Shown here: one piece after another, positions 7,613 through 16,057 of the stretch
Position numbering within the stretch: position 1 is the first letter of the stretch
How the letters are laid out: each line of letters begins with the position of its first letter
Source: Desertifilum tharense IPPAS B-1220
GTDB taxonomy: Bacteria; Cyanobacteriota; Cyanobacteriia; Cyanobacteriales; Desertifilaceae
Direction of reading: 5' to 3'
DNA length: 64,000 nt
Assembly: GCF_001746915.1 (NCBI RefSeq)
Contig: NZ_MJGC01000053.1
Span: forward strand, 176,058-240,057
Program-made: the position numbers and the translations under genes
Notes under the pieces: generated by a model
Seen by the model: only the letters and a program-made list of their open reading frames with translations
Databases searched by the model: none
What the model was told of the DNA's origin: nothing

Positions 7613-8853
7613 AGAGATTGCTCAATCAGATCGGCGGCGCGTTTGACACCGCCTGCTGTGCGGATGGATCGTTGGATTTTTTGGGCGTTGTGGCTGTAAG
7701 ATTCTTCAGTGAGAACTCGTTGGATGGCTTCTCGCAGGCGATAAATGCTTAAGCGGCTGACGGGGATGACTTCTCCGGTACGAGTCCAGCGAATTCTGGC
7801 CCCCGTTCCCGGTTGCTCGAAGGTGATGGGGATGGCAACGAGGGGGATACCATAGCTGAGAGAGTCGAGGACGGTATTGAGTCCGCCGTGGGTGATGGTT
7901 AGGCTGGCTTTGGCTAGGACTTCGAGTTGGGGGGCGTATTCTACGACTAAGGGAGAACCGGGTAAGGTGGCGACGGCTTCTGCACTCATGCCCCCACCGT
8001 GGGTAATCATTAATTGTACGTCCAGACCTTGACAAGCTTGCGCGATCGCCCTAAACAGATCGGCTTTGGTATTCTGCACGCTTCCCAGGGAGGCATAAAT
8101 TAAGGGTTGTCCGGTTAAACGTTCGTAGGGAAAGGACACATTTTGCGGGGATGGGTTTCGCAGCGGGCCGGTATAGTGAAACTGGGGGGGAAGGTTGGGA
8201 ATGGAAAAGTCAAAGGCGGGGGGTTGCTGGCTGATGTGGGCGAGGGTGGCTTGGGAGGCGTAGATGTGGGGGTAGGGGGGCAGTTTCCACCGCTGGCGAT
8301 ACTCGTTGATGGTTTTGAGGATGGGGCGGCAACTGTAATCTAGGATGGTGTAGGCAATTTGATTGCGGATTTTTGCCCAGGCGTCATCGTTGTAACTCCA
8401 AGGGGTGAAGAAGGGGGGAACGTCGGCGCGACGGTGGATGGCTTGACCGCAAGAGACGCAAATGAAGGGAAGATTGAGAGATTGGGCGATGGTTTCGCCG
8501 ACGGGTTCGAGTTGATCGACAATGAGGGCATCAATCCCCAAGGTGGCGATCGCTCTCGGCGCATCCTGACAGATAATTTCTGTAATCTGTTGGCAGAAGT
8601 CTACGGAGTAGTTTAAGGCTTTGATTTCGCTGAGTTGGGCGAGCTGCTTGAAGGTTATCGCCAGGGAACCGGGTTTGTAAAGGGTTTCGCCAATCGGATA
8701 AAAGTCTACGCCTTGCGATCGCACTTTCAATTCCATATCGGCAATTTGCAAAAAGGTGACGCGATGTCCTCGATTTTGCAGTTCTCGACCTAATGCTGAT
8801 TGGGGGTTAATATGTCCGGGGTAGGGGGGGCAAATAATACCAAAATGAGTCAT
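7543..8853 (-). CDS. GT1-family glycosyltransferase, CrtX/MGT-like
   Basis: 436 residues of the UGT/MGT family, which moves sugar from a UDP-sugar to a lipophilic acceptor. The N-terminal domain begins [22 protein letters not shown]. The donor-binding domain has YASLGSVQN and the signature [51 protein letters not shown] (about residues 318-367, ending in the QP pair). The closest family feel is zeaxanthin glucosyltransferase CrtX and macrolide transferases. It is 60 bases downstream of crtW on the same strand, which favours a carotenoid acceptor. The last 23 residues ([18 protein letters not shown]...) are encoded by a short tandem repeat and are not part of the fold; the functional protein probably ends near EQSLGKK. 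Confidence 0.85.
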   Translation of the reverse strand: MTHFGIICPPYPGHINPQSALGRELQNRGHRVTFLQIADMELKVRSQGVDFYPIGETLYKPGSLAITFKQLAQLSEIKALNYSVDFCQQITEIICQDAPRAIATLGIDALIVDQLEPVGETIAQSLNLPFICVSCGQAIHRRADVPPFFTPWSYNDDAWAKIRNQIAYTILDYSCRPILKTINEYRQRWKLPPYPHIYASQATLAHISQQPPAFDFSIPNLPPQFHYTGPLRNPSPQNVSFPYERLTGQPLIYASLGSVQNTKADLFRAIAQACQGLDVQLMITHGGGMSAEAVATLPGSPLVVEYAPQLEVLAKASLTITHGGLNTVLDSLSYGIPLVAIPITFEQPGTGARIRWTRTGEVIPVSRLSIYRLREAIQRVLTEESYSHNAQKIQRSIRTAGGVKRAADLIEQSLGKKGVGNWELGVGEERELGVRS

Positions 8854-8913
8854 GAAATCAGTTGAGAAGAGGGGTGGGTCTTTTTCGGGTTCGCGTGTTG
8901 GCTGCTGCTAAAT

Positions 8914-9762
8914 TCAGTCGTTCAGAGGATTTTGGGCAGCGATCTTGCGGACTTTTGGCAGTTGCCACCAGGGAATCTGAGGATAGTCGTGGTGTTCTTC
9001 GTGATAGCCAAAGTGATAGCAGGTTAGGAACGACCAAAGCAGCGGGAAGGAACTACTTTGAGCGCAGTTAGCATTTTTATAACCGCCTTCAGGTTGGCGA
9101 TGGGGAAGAAAGGTTCCAAAGTAAAAGAGTTGCACTGAACTCAGCAGCGCGGGCAAAATCCAAAATAAATAAAGATTGGCTTGGGGAATCTGCAATAAGT
9201 AGTGAATGCTGTAAAATAAAGCCACTAATTGAAAGGCACGAACCCAGCACCAGTATTCTTGCATGAAATGCAGATACCAAAATCCAAAATTTGAGTGCTG
9301 ACCGTCATGATAATCGGGGTCGATTTCGGTGGCGGGATGGCGATGATGCAGCCAATGCTTTTTGAGTAATTGTTTATAGGAAAATAGACCGTACAACATG
9401 AGTGCGATCGCGCCTACTCCATGATTCAGCCGCCGATGGTGGGGTAAGATTGAACCATGCATGGCATCATGGGCGGTAATGAATAAGCCTGTATAGAGGA
9501 AGGTTTGCCACGCGCAAGCGAGTATCGTCATCGGTAGGCTAACCTCAGAGAGATCGCAAGCCATTAAGTAAACGATGCTGGTAGCCCAAATTCCCAAGAT
9601 TGCCAGCGCAATCAGAAAACCTCCATAATTTTGACGAGTTTCCTCTAAAGTCTGCTCGGTAAATATTTCTAATAAAATAGGTTGAGACGAACTAGACCTA
9701 TCCCGTTTATTGCTATTTTGGGGAGCGGGATCTGTCAAGGTTTTGGCGAACTCTTTAATCAT
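8914..9762 (-). CDS. crtW: Beta-carotene ketolase (CrtW type)
   Basis: 282 residues of the integral-membrane di-iron desaturase/hydroxylase superfamily. Histidine boxes: TAHDAMHG (about 95-102), HWLHHRHP with the following DPDYH, and HFGYHEEHHDYPQIPWWQLP, plus FGTFLPHR. These last patterns are diagnostic of CrtW 4,4'-ketolases rather than acyl desaturases. Four hydrophobic segments are visible. The enzyme adds keto groups to the beta-ionone rings to make echinenone, canthaxanthin or keto-glycosides. The N-terminal 35 residues are polar and longer than in typical CrtW (about 260), without obvious function. It leads an operon with the CrtX-like glycosyltransferase. Confidence 0.92.
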   Translation of the reverse strand: MIKEFAKTLTDPAPQNSNKRDRSSSSQPILLEIFTEQTLEETRQNYGGFLIALAILGIWATSIVYLMACDLSEVSLPMTILACAWQTFLYTGLFITAHDAMHGSILPHHRRLNHGVGAIALMLYGLFSYKQLLKKHWLHHRHPATEIDPDYHDGQHSNFGFWYLHFMQEYWCWVRAFQLVALFYSIHYLLQIPQANLYLFWILPALLSSVQLFYFGTFLPHRQPEGGYKNANCAQSSSFPLLWSFLTCYHFGYHEEHHDYPQIPWWQLPKVRKIAAQNPLND

Positions 9763-10204
9763 AAAATAATCAACTCAATCAAGAGAGCGATCGCGGCAAC
9801 TTTTCGAGCAGACAAGAAGAACTCTGGATACAAATTAGGAAGATGAATCTGTATCCAGAGACGGATGCTGTAAGCCGAATTGCTGCAATAGACAAACTGG
9901 AGAAAGCCTTAAGCGATACAGCCGCCTAGTGCTGATGCCAAGTCTTTATTCAATTGACGAATGCTCTTTTATTGTTCTCGAAAAAAACGTGTCTTTACTC
10001 TCTCTTGAGAAATGTTCTAGAAAATCCCAAGTTAGAGACAGACGTTACTACATCATGTAATCTTTAATTGACCCTGAAATTTGCTCGATTCATTGAGTGG
10101 CGAGCGATTGAGGCGGGTTAACCATAGAGAGGTTTTGCTGTATGGCAGCGTTAAGAGCGACTCTCAGTGCTAGTAAAGGACTAACCGCGTAAATCAACTC
10201 CAGG
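9763..10204. other. Upstream region of crtW
   Basis: 442 bases hold the crtW promoter side and the downstream end of the first dehydrogenase gene. The visible features are an 11-base inverted repeat (9822-9860) and an AT-rich stretch near 9960-10000. A 69-codon frame at 10090-10299 overlaps the dehydrogenase gene in another phase and is not supported. Confidence 0.5.
9822..9860. promoter_or_regulatory. Perfect 11-base inverted repeat upstream of crtW
   Basis: CTCTGGATACA at 9822-9832 and TGTATCCAGAG at 9850-9860 are perfect inverse copies with a 17-base spacer. The pair lies 60-98 bases upstream of the crtW start. No T-run follows on either strand, so an operator or leader hairpin is likelier than a terminator. 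The protein that might bind is unknown. Confidence 0.5.
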
Positions 10205-10939
10205 CTAGAAGGCACTGGTGGTTGGGCGAACAATGATTTCATTGACATCCACATCATCAGGCTGGGATACGGCATATAAAACGGCTCTGGCGATCGCATC
10301 CGGAGTTAAGGCACTTTTACGAAATTCTTTCAAAGCCTCTTGTGCTGAATCATCTGTGATGTCAGAACCCAGCTCTGTTTCCACAACACCCGGAGAGATT
10401 ATGGTCACGCGGATATTTTCCGATTCCTGCCTCAGTCCTTCGGAGATTGCCCAAACTGCGTATTTGGTTGCACAGTAGACTGCGCTAGTCGGTACCACCA
10501 TATGGGCGGCAATGGATGCGGTGTTGATAAACTGACCGCCACCTTGCGCTTCCATGATCGGCAAACCGGCTGCAATGCCATTCAATACGCCGTTAATGTT
10601 GACGTTAATCATCGCGTCCCATTCTTCCACTTTCAGGGCACTCATGGGCGATAAAGGCATGACCCCGGCATTGTTAAAAATGACATCAATTCGACCAAAG
10701 GTGTCTTTGGCAAAGTGAATGAACGCTTTCATATCCTCCCGATCGGTAACGTTCACCGTTTTGAATTCTGCCGAGCCACCCTGATGGCGAATCTCCTCCA
10801 CAAGCTTTTCTAGCCTGTCTGTGCGCCGTGCCCCCAGAACAACCTTTGCGCCATTTTCAGCCAGTAATTTGGCAGTGGCTTCACCAATACCGCTACTTGC
10901 CCCCGTGATGGCAATGACTTTGTTTTCTACGTTTAACAT
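10205..10939 (-). CDS. Short-chain dehydrogenase/reductase (classical SDR)
   Basis: 244 residues with the Rossmann motif TGASSGIG (14-21), NNAGVMPLSP, the catalytic serine in NTASIAAHM and the YCATK catalytic Tyr/Lys pair. Basic residues after the second strand (GARRTDRL) suggest NADPH. The end IIVRPTTSAF is typical of the YdfG/serine-dehydrogenase-like SDR group. The substrate cannot be inferred. It is the second gene of a pair, 33 bases after another SDR, and both are divergent from an AraC-family regulator, an arrangement commonly seen for detoxifying oxidoreductases. Confidence 0.9.
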   Translation of the reverse strand: MLNVENKVIAITGASSGIGEATAKLLAENGAKVVLGARRTDRLEKLVEEIRHQGGSAEFKTVNVTDREDMKAFIHFAKDTFGRIDVIFNNAGVMPLSPMSALKVEEWDAMINVNINGVLNGIAAGLPIMEAQGGGQFINTASIAAHMVVPTSAVYCATKYAVWAISEGLRQESENIRVTIISPGVVETELGSDITDDSAQEALKEFRKSALTPDAIARAVLYAVSQPDDVDVNEIIVRPTTSAF

Positions 10940-10972
10940 CGTGATTTTCCTGTTTGTTTTGGTTGGTTTGCA

Positions 10973-11740
10973 TTAGATAAACATGCCGCCAGAGACTTCA
11001 ATTCTCTGGGCATTGATCCATCGGCTGTCTTCGGAAAGTAAGGATGCGATCGCCCCGCCAATATCATCGGGAAGACCAACGCGACCTAAAGCCGTCTGCG
11101 AGGCGATGAAGTTGTTAACCTCTGGATTGTCACGTACTACACCCTCACCAAAGTCTGTTTCAATCGCGCCAGGGGCCACCACGTTCACCGCAATCTGTCG
11201 TTGTCCTAATTCCTTCGCCAGGTATCGGGTCAAAACCTCGATCGCCCCCTTCATCGTGGCGTAAGCGGCATAACCCGGTAGAGCGAAACGGGCAAGGCCA
11301 GAGGAAATATTGACAATTCGTCCACCATCTTTGATCGACGGTAGAAGTTTCTGCGTGAGGAAGAACACACCCTTCACATGAATATTCATTAGGCGATCGA
11401 ATTCTTCCTCGGTTGTTTCTGCAAACGGTGCATGAATCCCAATCCCAGCGTTGTTAACCAGGAAATCAAACTGCTCTGTTTGCCAGTTATCCTGGAGCGA
11501 TCGCTGAATTTGTGCCGCAAAATCGTCAAAGGTTTTGGTGTTGGATGTATCGAGTTGCAGTGCAACCGCTTTACCCCCCAGGTCTGCGATCGCAGAGACT
11601 ACACTTTTTGCTTCTGCCTCATTGCTGCGATACGTCACAATGACATCAACCCCTTTTTGGGCAAGTGCTAAAGCAGTATTTCTGCCCAACCCTCGGCTCG
11701 ATCCTGTAATCAAAGCAATCTTTGTTGCAGCTTGTACCAT
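10973..11740 (-). CDS. Short-chain dehydrogenase/reductase, FabG-like
   Basis: 255 residues with TGSSRGLG (14-21), VNNAGIGIHAPF, serine in IVNISSGLARF, YATMK as catalytic Tyr-Lys, and the conserved NVVAPGAIETDF after it. The sequence ends SGGMFI as usual for FabG-like SDRs. It probably reduces a carbonyl compound with NAD(P)H, but the true substrate is unknown; the genuine fabG would not be in this setting. It is the first gene of the two-SDR operon and faces the AraC regulator across a 174-base promoter region containing a perfect inverted repeat. Confidence 0.9.
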   Translation of the reverse strand: MVQAATKIALITGSSRGLGRNTALALAQKGVDVIVTYRSNEAEAKSVVSAIADLGGKAVALQLDTSNTKTFDDFAAQIQRSLQDNWQTEQFDFLVNNAGIGIHAPFAETTEEEFDRLMNIHVKGVFFLTQKLLPSIKDGGRIVNISSGLARFALPGYAAYATMKGAIEVLTRYLAKELGQRQIAVNVVAPGAIETDFGEGVVRDNPEVNNFIASQTALGRVGLPDDIGGAIASLLSEDSRWINAQRIEVSGGMFI

Positions 11741-11818
11741 TGCCTCATCCTTTCATTGCTCTCTTGGCATGGGTTCATCATAGGTTTAAGAAATGGGGTT
11801 TCAAATACACAAACCTCG

Positions 11819-11853
11819 CAACCTCTTGCCTAATCCTCTCAGGCAAGAGGTTG
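11819..11853. promoter_or_regulatory. Perfect 13-base inverted repeat in the SDR / AraC divergent promoter
   Basis: CAACCTCTTGCCT (11819-11831) and AGGCAAGAGGTTG (11841-11853) are exact inverse copies with a 9-base spacer, placed between the divergent SDR operon (start 11740) and the AraC gene (start 11915). The position suits an operator controlling both directions. No T-run follows the repeat, so a terminator is unlikely. Confidence 0.6.
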
Positions 11854-11914
11854 ATGAGGAAAAACCTTCTCTATAATGAGCGCATGAGGACGGTTACTCA
11901 GCCAAGAAGCCAGC

Positions 11915-12835
11915 ATGATGATTGAAACCCCAAAGCAAAGTACAGCCCTGCGTGCGTGTCAAGAACTCGCGACATTAGTATCGAAGTACACCGACAGCCG
12001 GGGAAACGGCGCTCATCAAACTGCGATCGCTCAATTAGAATTCATGCGGGAATCGTCTGCTTCCACCGCAATCTGTAGCGTCTTTGAACCGATTCTTGCG
12101 ATCGTAGTTCAGGGTAAAAAAGAAGCATTGCTCGGTGAGGAAACGTATCAGTATGGTGCCGCTCAGTATCTTGTCATCTCGGTGGATTTGCCGCTGAGTG
12201 GATTTGTGACGGAGGCAACACCAGACAAGCCCTATTTAGGGTTTAAGTTGAATTTAGATCCAGTCCAACTCTGTGACATTATTGCCCAAATCCAACCCCA
12301 CGCAGAAAAGAAAGAAAACTCAGTGAGGGGCTTGTTTGTTAGCAACGCTGATGTCGCCCTGGTTGATTGCGCCATTAGACTGACACGGCTTTTAGATACG
12401 CCGCAGGATATTCCGTTTTTGGCACCGATGATGATTCGCGAAATCTATTACCGTCTTTTGATGGGCGAACAAAGCGAAGCAGTTCGCCAGATCGCAACAT
12501 CCGGTAGCACTATGCAGCGCATTGCTGAGATCGTTAAACTGCTCAAGGCTAACTTTACACAGTCCTTACGAGTGGAGGATTTGGCTGAACAAGCCAATAT
12601 GTCTGTTGCCTCCTTCCATCGCCATTTTAAGAAAGTGACCTCAATGAGTCCTTTGCAATATCAGAAACAATTGAGGCTACTCGAAGCGCGTCGGCTGATG
12701 CTGATCGAAAATGCCGATGCAACCCATGCAGCCTATCAGGTCGGATATGAAAGTCCTTCACAGTTTAGCCGAGAATATTCCCGCATGTTTGGAGCGCCAC
12801 CCATCAAAGATATTGAACGTTTACGGATAGCTTAA
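11915..12835 (+). CDS. AraC-family transcriptional regulator
   Basis: 306 residues. The N-terminal half (about 25-180) is an AraC_N type cupin ligand domain, with FEPILAIVVQGKKEALLGEETYQYGA and DLPLSGFVTEATPDKPYLGF. The C-terminal half has two helix-turn-helix motifs: VEDLAEQANMSVASFHRHFKKVTSMSPLQYQ and AAYQVGYESPSQFSREYSRMFG. Regulators of this subgroup usually sit beside the oxidoreductases they control and respond to small organic compounds. Here it is divergent from two SDR genes. Two adjacent ATGs (11915, 11918) could both start it; no strong ribosome binding site decides. A nested MITE begins 15 bases after the stop. Confidence 0.92.
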   Translation: MMIETPKQSTALRACQELATLVSKYTDSRGNGAHQTAIAQLEFMRESSASTAICSVFEPILAIVVQGKKEALLGEETYQYGAAQYLVISVDLPLSGFVTEATPDKPYLGFKLNLDPVQLCDIIAQIQPHAEKKENSVRGLFVSNADVALVDCAIRLTRLLDTPQDIPFLAPMMIREIYYRLLMGEQSEAVRQIATSGSTMQRIAEIVKLLKANFTQSLRVEDLAEQANMSVASFHRHFKKVTSMSPLQYQKQLRLLEARRLMLIENADATHAAYQVGYESPSQFSREYSRMFGAPPIKDIERLRIA

Positions 12836-12849
12836 ACTGTGGTTTTCAA

Positions 12850-13190
12850 CTGGTTGACTGACAAAACTCTTTTGCCCTCATCCCCAACCCTTTGCCCATT
12901 GGGAGAAGGGAGTCAATCAGCGATGAGCGTTTCCTCTCCTATGGGCTACCGTGTATACACATCTAGTGTAAGAACCCTAAATCTAATTGAGATCCCCCTA
13001 AATCCCCGCGCTGACGCGCCGCTGCGCCCTTAAAAAGGGGGACTTTGACTCCAGTTCCCCCCTTTTGTAAGGGGGGCTAGGGGGGATCAAAACCTTGTAG
13101 AACAATACTAGAAAACTTATGTATACACGGTAGCTCCTATGGGAGAGGGCGGCTCGGACAACACCTTAATCAGATTTGTCAGTCAATCAG
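12850..13190 (+). mobile_element. Nested MITE, copy 1 (outer element)
   Basis: Outer terminal inverted repeats are CTGGTTGACTGACAAA (12850-12865) and the inverse of CTGATTGACTGACAAA (13175-13190). The arms carry CTCATCCCCAACCCTTTGCCC on one side and an AGGGCGGCTCGGACAACACC side on the other. A second small element is inserted inside at 12945-13134. No transposase gene is present, so it is non-autonomous. The same composite occurs in inverse orientation at 54128-54480. Confidence 0.8.
12945..13134 (+). mobile_element. Inner MITE, copy 1
   Basis: 190 bases bounded by 15-base perfect inverted repeats GCTACCGTGTATACA and TGTATACACGGTAGC. The sequence TCCTATGG(G) is present on both sides (12937-12945 and 13135-13143), consistent with an 8-9 base target duplication. 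The interior holds the common cyanobacterial AGATCCCCCTAAATCCCC and CCCCCCTTTTGTAAGGGGGG blocks. Confidence 0.8.
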
Positions 13191-13256
13191 GGTTTTCAGA
13201 CCTAATACAGTGTTAATCCAGTAATCGTCTACGCCCTGAAAAGAGAATAGAGCGAG

Positions 13257-14216
13257 TTAAGGGATCTGTAGGGTCAGATCGTAGCTGTCATTATTGTCCC
13301 AAGTCGCCACGGTGATGTAGTAAACTCCGTCAAGAGGAAGCTGAACTGACAGGGCGTCGTTGACTTCCCTTGCCATTACTGCTCCAGTCGGCGCAAACAG
13401 GTAGAGTGCGCTGGCGTTGTTGTAGGAGGTAAAGCCAATATGGAGAACTTGTCCGGCGCGGGCTTGCAGTTCGTAGGTGTGTCCTTCCTTGGGCCGAATA
13501 TTCCTTTGCACAATGGCGGTAGAATTACTACCTGGCTCAAACTGGACGGTTTGGGAATGGTCAAAGTCTAGGAGGGGCAGGATATCGCTGGCGGTGGGAG
13601 CAAATTCGCTGGTGACATCTTCTAGCTGAAACTGAATGACGTTGCCCGATCTAGCTGTTCCTGCCAGGGTCGTAGGGGAGGCTGGCGCGGGGGCGGTGGT
13701 GGACGATACTGGGCGACCTACGCCTTGACCCCACCCGGCGGGATAGTCGTTGGCAACGGCATTACAATCTACGAGTTGGTAGGTTCTTAGAGGGGTGACT
13801 AGGGTAGAAGCCTGGAGTTCCCAGGTGACGTTGCTTTCGGTAAGGTCAGCTTTTTCGCTTTGGAGTAATTTCCCCTGTAGCGTTTGACCGTTGAGGGTAG
13901 CATCAATGAGTTCGTAGTAGATGCCGTAAGCCCAGCGTTCTGCGTTGGGGTCGATGTAAACTGCATCTGCACCAAAGGCTTCTACGCGGTTATCGTTGTG
14001 GACGACTACCCTAAACACGGAATCGTCGGTGTTGAAGCAATACTCGCCTGGTGCGATCGCCCCCAATGTTTCTGCACGGGCAGAATTGTTTGGAGTTGAT
14101 GGTTCGTTAGGGGGATTAGACGATCGCTCTGCATCAATAGTCCTTGCTCCGCAGGCCATCGTGAAGGGGGCTAGAAGTGCGATCGCCACCCAGAATCTTG
14201 CAAAAGAGAAACCCAT
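13257..14216 (-). CDS. Putative lipoprotein with YC-motif domain and PPC-like C-terminus
   Basis: 319 residues. A signal peptide ending in PFTMACGA suggests a lipoprotein with Cys22. After a low-complexity Ser/Pro/Asn linker comes a domain starting GEYCFNTDDSVFRVVVH and ending RTYQLVDCNAVA (about 55-160), then a second linker, then a beta-rich C-terminal domain (about 210-319) with HTYELQARAGQVLHIGF, ALYLFAPTGAVM and GVYYITVATWDNNDSYDLTLQ, which resembles the pre-peptidase C-terminal (PPC) fold. The first domain is also found in the upstream gene. No catalytic residues are visible. Function unknown, probably an envelope protein. Confidence 0.75.
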   Translation of the reverse strand: MGFSFARFWVAIALLAPFTMACGARTIDAERSSNPPNEPSTPNNSARAETLGAIAPGEYCFNTDDSVFRVVVHNDNRVEAFGADAVYIDPNAERWAYGIYYELIDATLNGQTLQGKLLQSEKADLTESNVTWELQASTLVTPLRTYQLVDCNAVANDYPAGWGQGVGRPVSSTTAPAPASPTTLAGTARSGNVIQFQLEDVTSEFAPTASDILPLLDFDHSQTVQFEPGSNSTAIVQRNIRPKEGHTYELQARAGQVLHIGFTSYNNASALYLFAPTGAVMAREVNDALSVQLPLDGVYYITVATWDNNDSYDLTLQIP

Positions 14217-14310
14217 TGATTTGTCTCCAACATGCGAAAGTTTGATTTGCCCTGAGCCTCGGTTTGTAGGTTGAGACTCAGAGATTGAACATCAGCAGCG
14301 GATATACCGA

Positions 14311-14949
14311 CTACGGCCCCATGAAACGGAAGGCGATCGCGTCGCAGTTCACTGCGGTATAGGTTAGATAACCTGTGTCAATTCGGGCTGGATTAGCCTG
14401 CCAGACTATGGGATTTTCTCCGTGGTTAAAAATATTCCAGAGGTGAATCAGCAATTGTGGCCCCTCAATCACCCCAGCAAAGGTTTGAATGTCTGCATCT
14501 TCAGGACGTTCAACTTGGCCGTCAGCCTGTAGACCTAACACCGAACCATCGGCTTTAACATTGAGTTCTAAGGCAGCTAGAACAGGCCCATCGTTGGGGC
14601 GGGCATCGGCTTCGTAGCAATAGGTGCCAGAGACAAATTGTGTTGTAGCACTTGCGGTAACGGGGTTAGCGACAGCACCGCCAGCAGCAGGACGGTCTAG
14701 GCTGGGGTTGTCTGAGACCCTCGATCTCGCCGCGACCTCTTGGGAATTGGCTGAGGCTGGGCTAGAGGGTTCAGCAGCAGCGGAATTGGACTCTTGGGAA
14801 CCGATCGAGGCGGCAGTGGGCGGGTCAGCAGGTACAAAATTGGAACCTGACTGAGGTGGCGTAACCGTTACAGCGCAGCCAGCAGTCAGGGCCGTCAACA
14901 GCGTCGCCGACGCTGCTACAGCCCATGAGCGCAGAATATTAAGGGTCAT
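14311..14949 (-). CDS. Putative lipoprotein, paralogue of the downstream gene
   Basis: I start at the internal ATG giving MTLNILRSWAVAASATLL; the longer frame adds 19 non-signal residues (MFCHLFVAYFCSCSLSPYP). The result is a 212-residue lipoprotein with lipobox LTAGC. A Ser/Ala/Pro-rich linker (about 30-100) is followed by a domain with GTYCYEADARPNDG, LELNVKADGSVLGLQADGQ and LTYTAVNCDAIAFRF. The same YC...NCDA(I/V)A frame occurs in the next gene, so the two are tandem paralogues. The paralogue's C-terminal PPC-like domain is absent here. Function unknown. Confidence 0.7.
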   Translation of the reverse strand: MTLNILRSWAVAASATLLTALTAGCAVTVTPPQSGSNFVPADPPTAASIGSQESNSAAAEPSSPASANSQEVAARSRVSDNPSLDRPAAGGAVANPVTASATTQFVSGTYCYEADARPNDGPVLAALELNVKADGSVLGLQADGQVERPEDADIQTFAGVIEGPQLLIHLWNIFNHGENPIVWQANPARIDTGYLTYTAVNCDAIAFRFMGP

Positions 14950-15211
14950 AGGGTAGGGACTCAGCGAACAAGAGCAGAAATAAGCAACAAATAAATGGCA
15001 GAACAAAAACTATGCTCTCCAGTGTGCCCGACAACAGGTCGGCGTGCAATACAACTAGGCGGCTTCTGTAGGCGTCTACAAGAGTTCAAGCGTTGATTTC
15101 GGACATAAATGCAGGCTACCGGCTTAGAATCAGCACATCTTGGGGAAAATGTGGCAAATGGCAGTAAAGTATTCCCCAATTTGCGATCGCAAGTTGTCTT
15201 CAAGGAAAGGG

Positions 15212-16021
15212 TCATTGATTGAGGTTCGTAGACTCAAAAATGCGATCGGCACTTTGAGCCACAAAACCCTGATAGAGCGTCCCTTCTGGGGTAGGGTAGC
15301 GACGAGCAAATTCGTAGTAACAGGTGGGAATAGTGTGGAGTTCGCCTCCTGCAAATTCTACCGCCATGCGATCGCCTAAAGTGGAAACCTGTTCTAGCAG
15401 CACCTCTGGCGATCCTTTCACTTTTCCCCCGGCGGTATTCAACGGAATTCCTTGTTGTTCCACAATCTCCACCACCTCCTGGAGAGAGCGAACGAACTGG
15501 AGATGATTCACGCTCAGGGTAAAATGATTGGGACGCAAACCCAACGCCGCCACCCAAGCTGCATATTCACTTTCTTGGGCTAAGGTTTGATAGTCTTCCC
15601 AGGTAATGGGCTGCCACAGTCGCCCAGCCCAGAAGATATCGGGAGATTCAACGCGTTTTGGGTTAATGGGGTTGCAGAGTTCTTGTAAAATGGCTTGCAC
15701 TCTGTCGCTAAACGCTTCGCAAATCAATTCGCTGAGGAAAATACGCGGTAAGGTTTCCTCTGGGGGAACGTAACCCCAAGCTTTGAGTTTCTTTTCGGGA
15801 AATTCGTAGGGGGCAAAGCGTTGATAGCCCCAGTGCAATAGATGTTGCTCTAAAGATTCTAGGTGAATGGGCGCTAGGTTGAGCGTGCGGAAAGCGACGT
15901 GATCGTTAACGATGTTCTCTTCTGGCGTGACGCTAAACAGTTGTTGGATCTGCACCGCAGAAGGAGCCATTTGAATGTAGTCTTGCCAAAGGGCGTTAAA
16001 AAAGTCATGGATATTCATCAT
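15212..16021 (-). CDS. hglS: HglS/DUF1338 family protein, likely 2-oxoadipate dioxygenase/decarboxylase
   Basis: 269 residues matching the DUF1338 family, whose characterised member HglS (YdcJ) is an iron(II) enzyme converting 2-oxoadipate to 2-hydroxyglutarate in lysine breakdown. Conserved blocks are NDHVAFRTLNL (His as metal ligand), RIFLSELICE, RPNHFTLSVNHL, TAGGKVKGSPEVLLEQVSTLGD and PTCYYEFARRYPTPEGTLYQGFVAQSADRIFESTN; the E in YYEFARR fits the third ligand. It follows a periplasmic binding protein gene by 36 bases on the same strand. Cyanobacteria are not known for lysine degradation by this route, so the actual keto-acid substrate is uncertain. Confidence 0.85.
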   Translation of the reverse strand: MMNIHDFFNALWQDYIQMAPSAVQIQQLFSVTPEENIVNDHVAFRTLNLAPIHLESLEQHLLHWGYQRFAPYEFPEKKLKAWGYVPPEETLPRIFLSELICEAFSDRVQAILQELCNPINPKRVESPDIFWAGRLWQPITWEDYQTLAQESEYAAWVAALGLRPNHFTLSVNHLQFVRSLQEVVEIVEQQGIPLNTAGGKVKGSPEVLLEQVSTLGDRMAVEFAGGELHTIPTCYYEFARRYPTPEGTLYQGFVAQSADRIFESTNLNQ

Positions 16022-16057
16022 ATTGTCGGTTTGGGGGGTCGGCAGGCATGGGTTAAT

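Noticed and set aside
7351..7625. Several frames across the GGGAGTT repeat, both strands
   Set aside because: They translate the tandem repeat (repeated ELGVGSW-like strings) and only reflect its composition.
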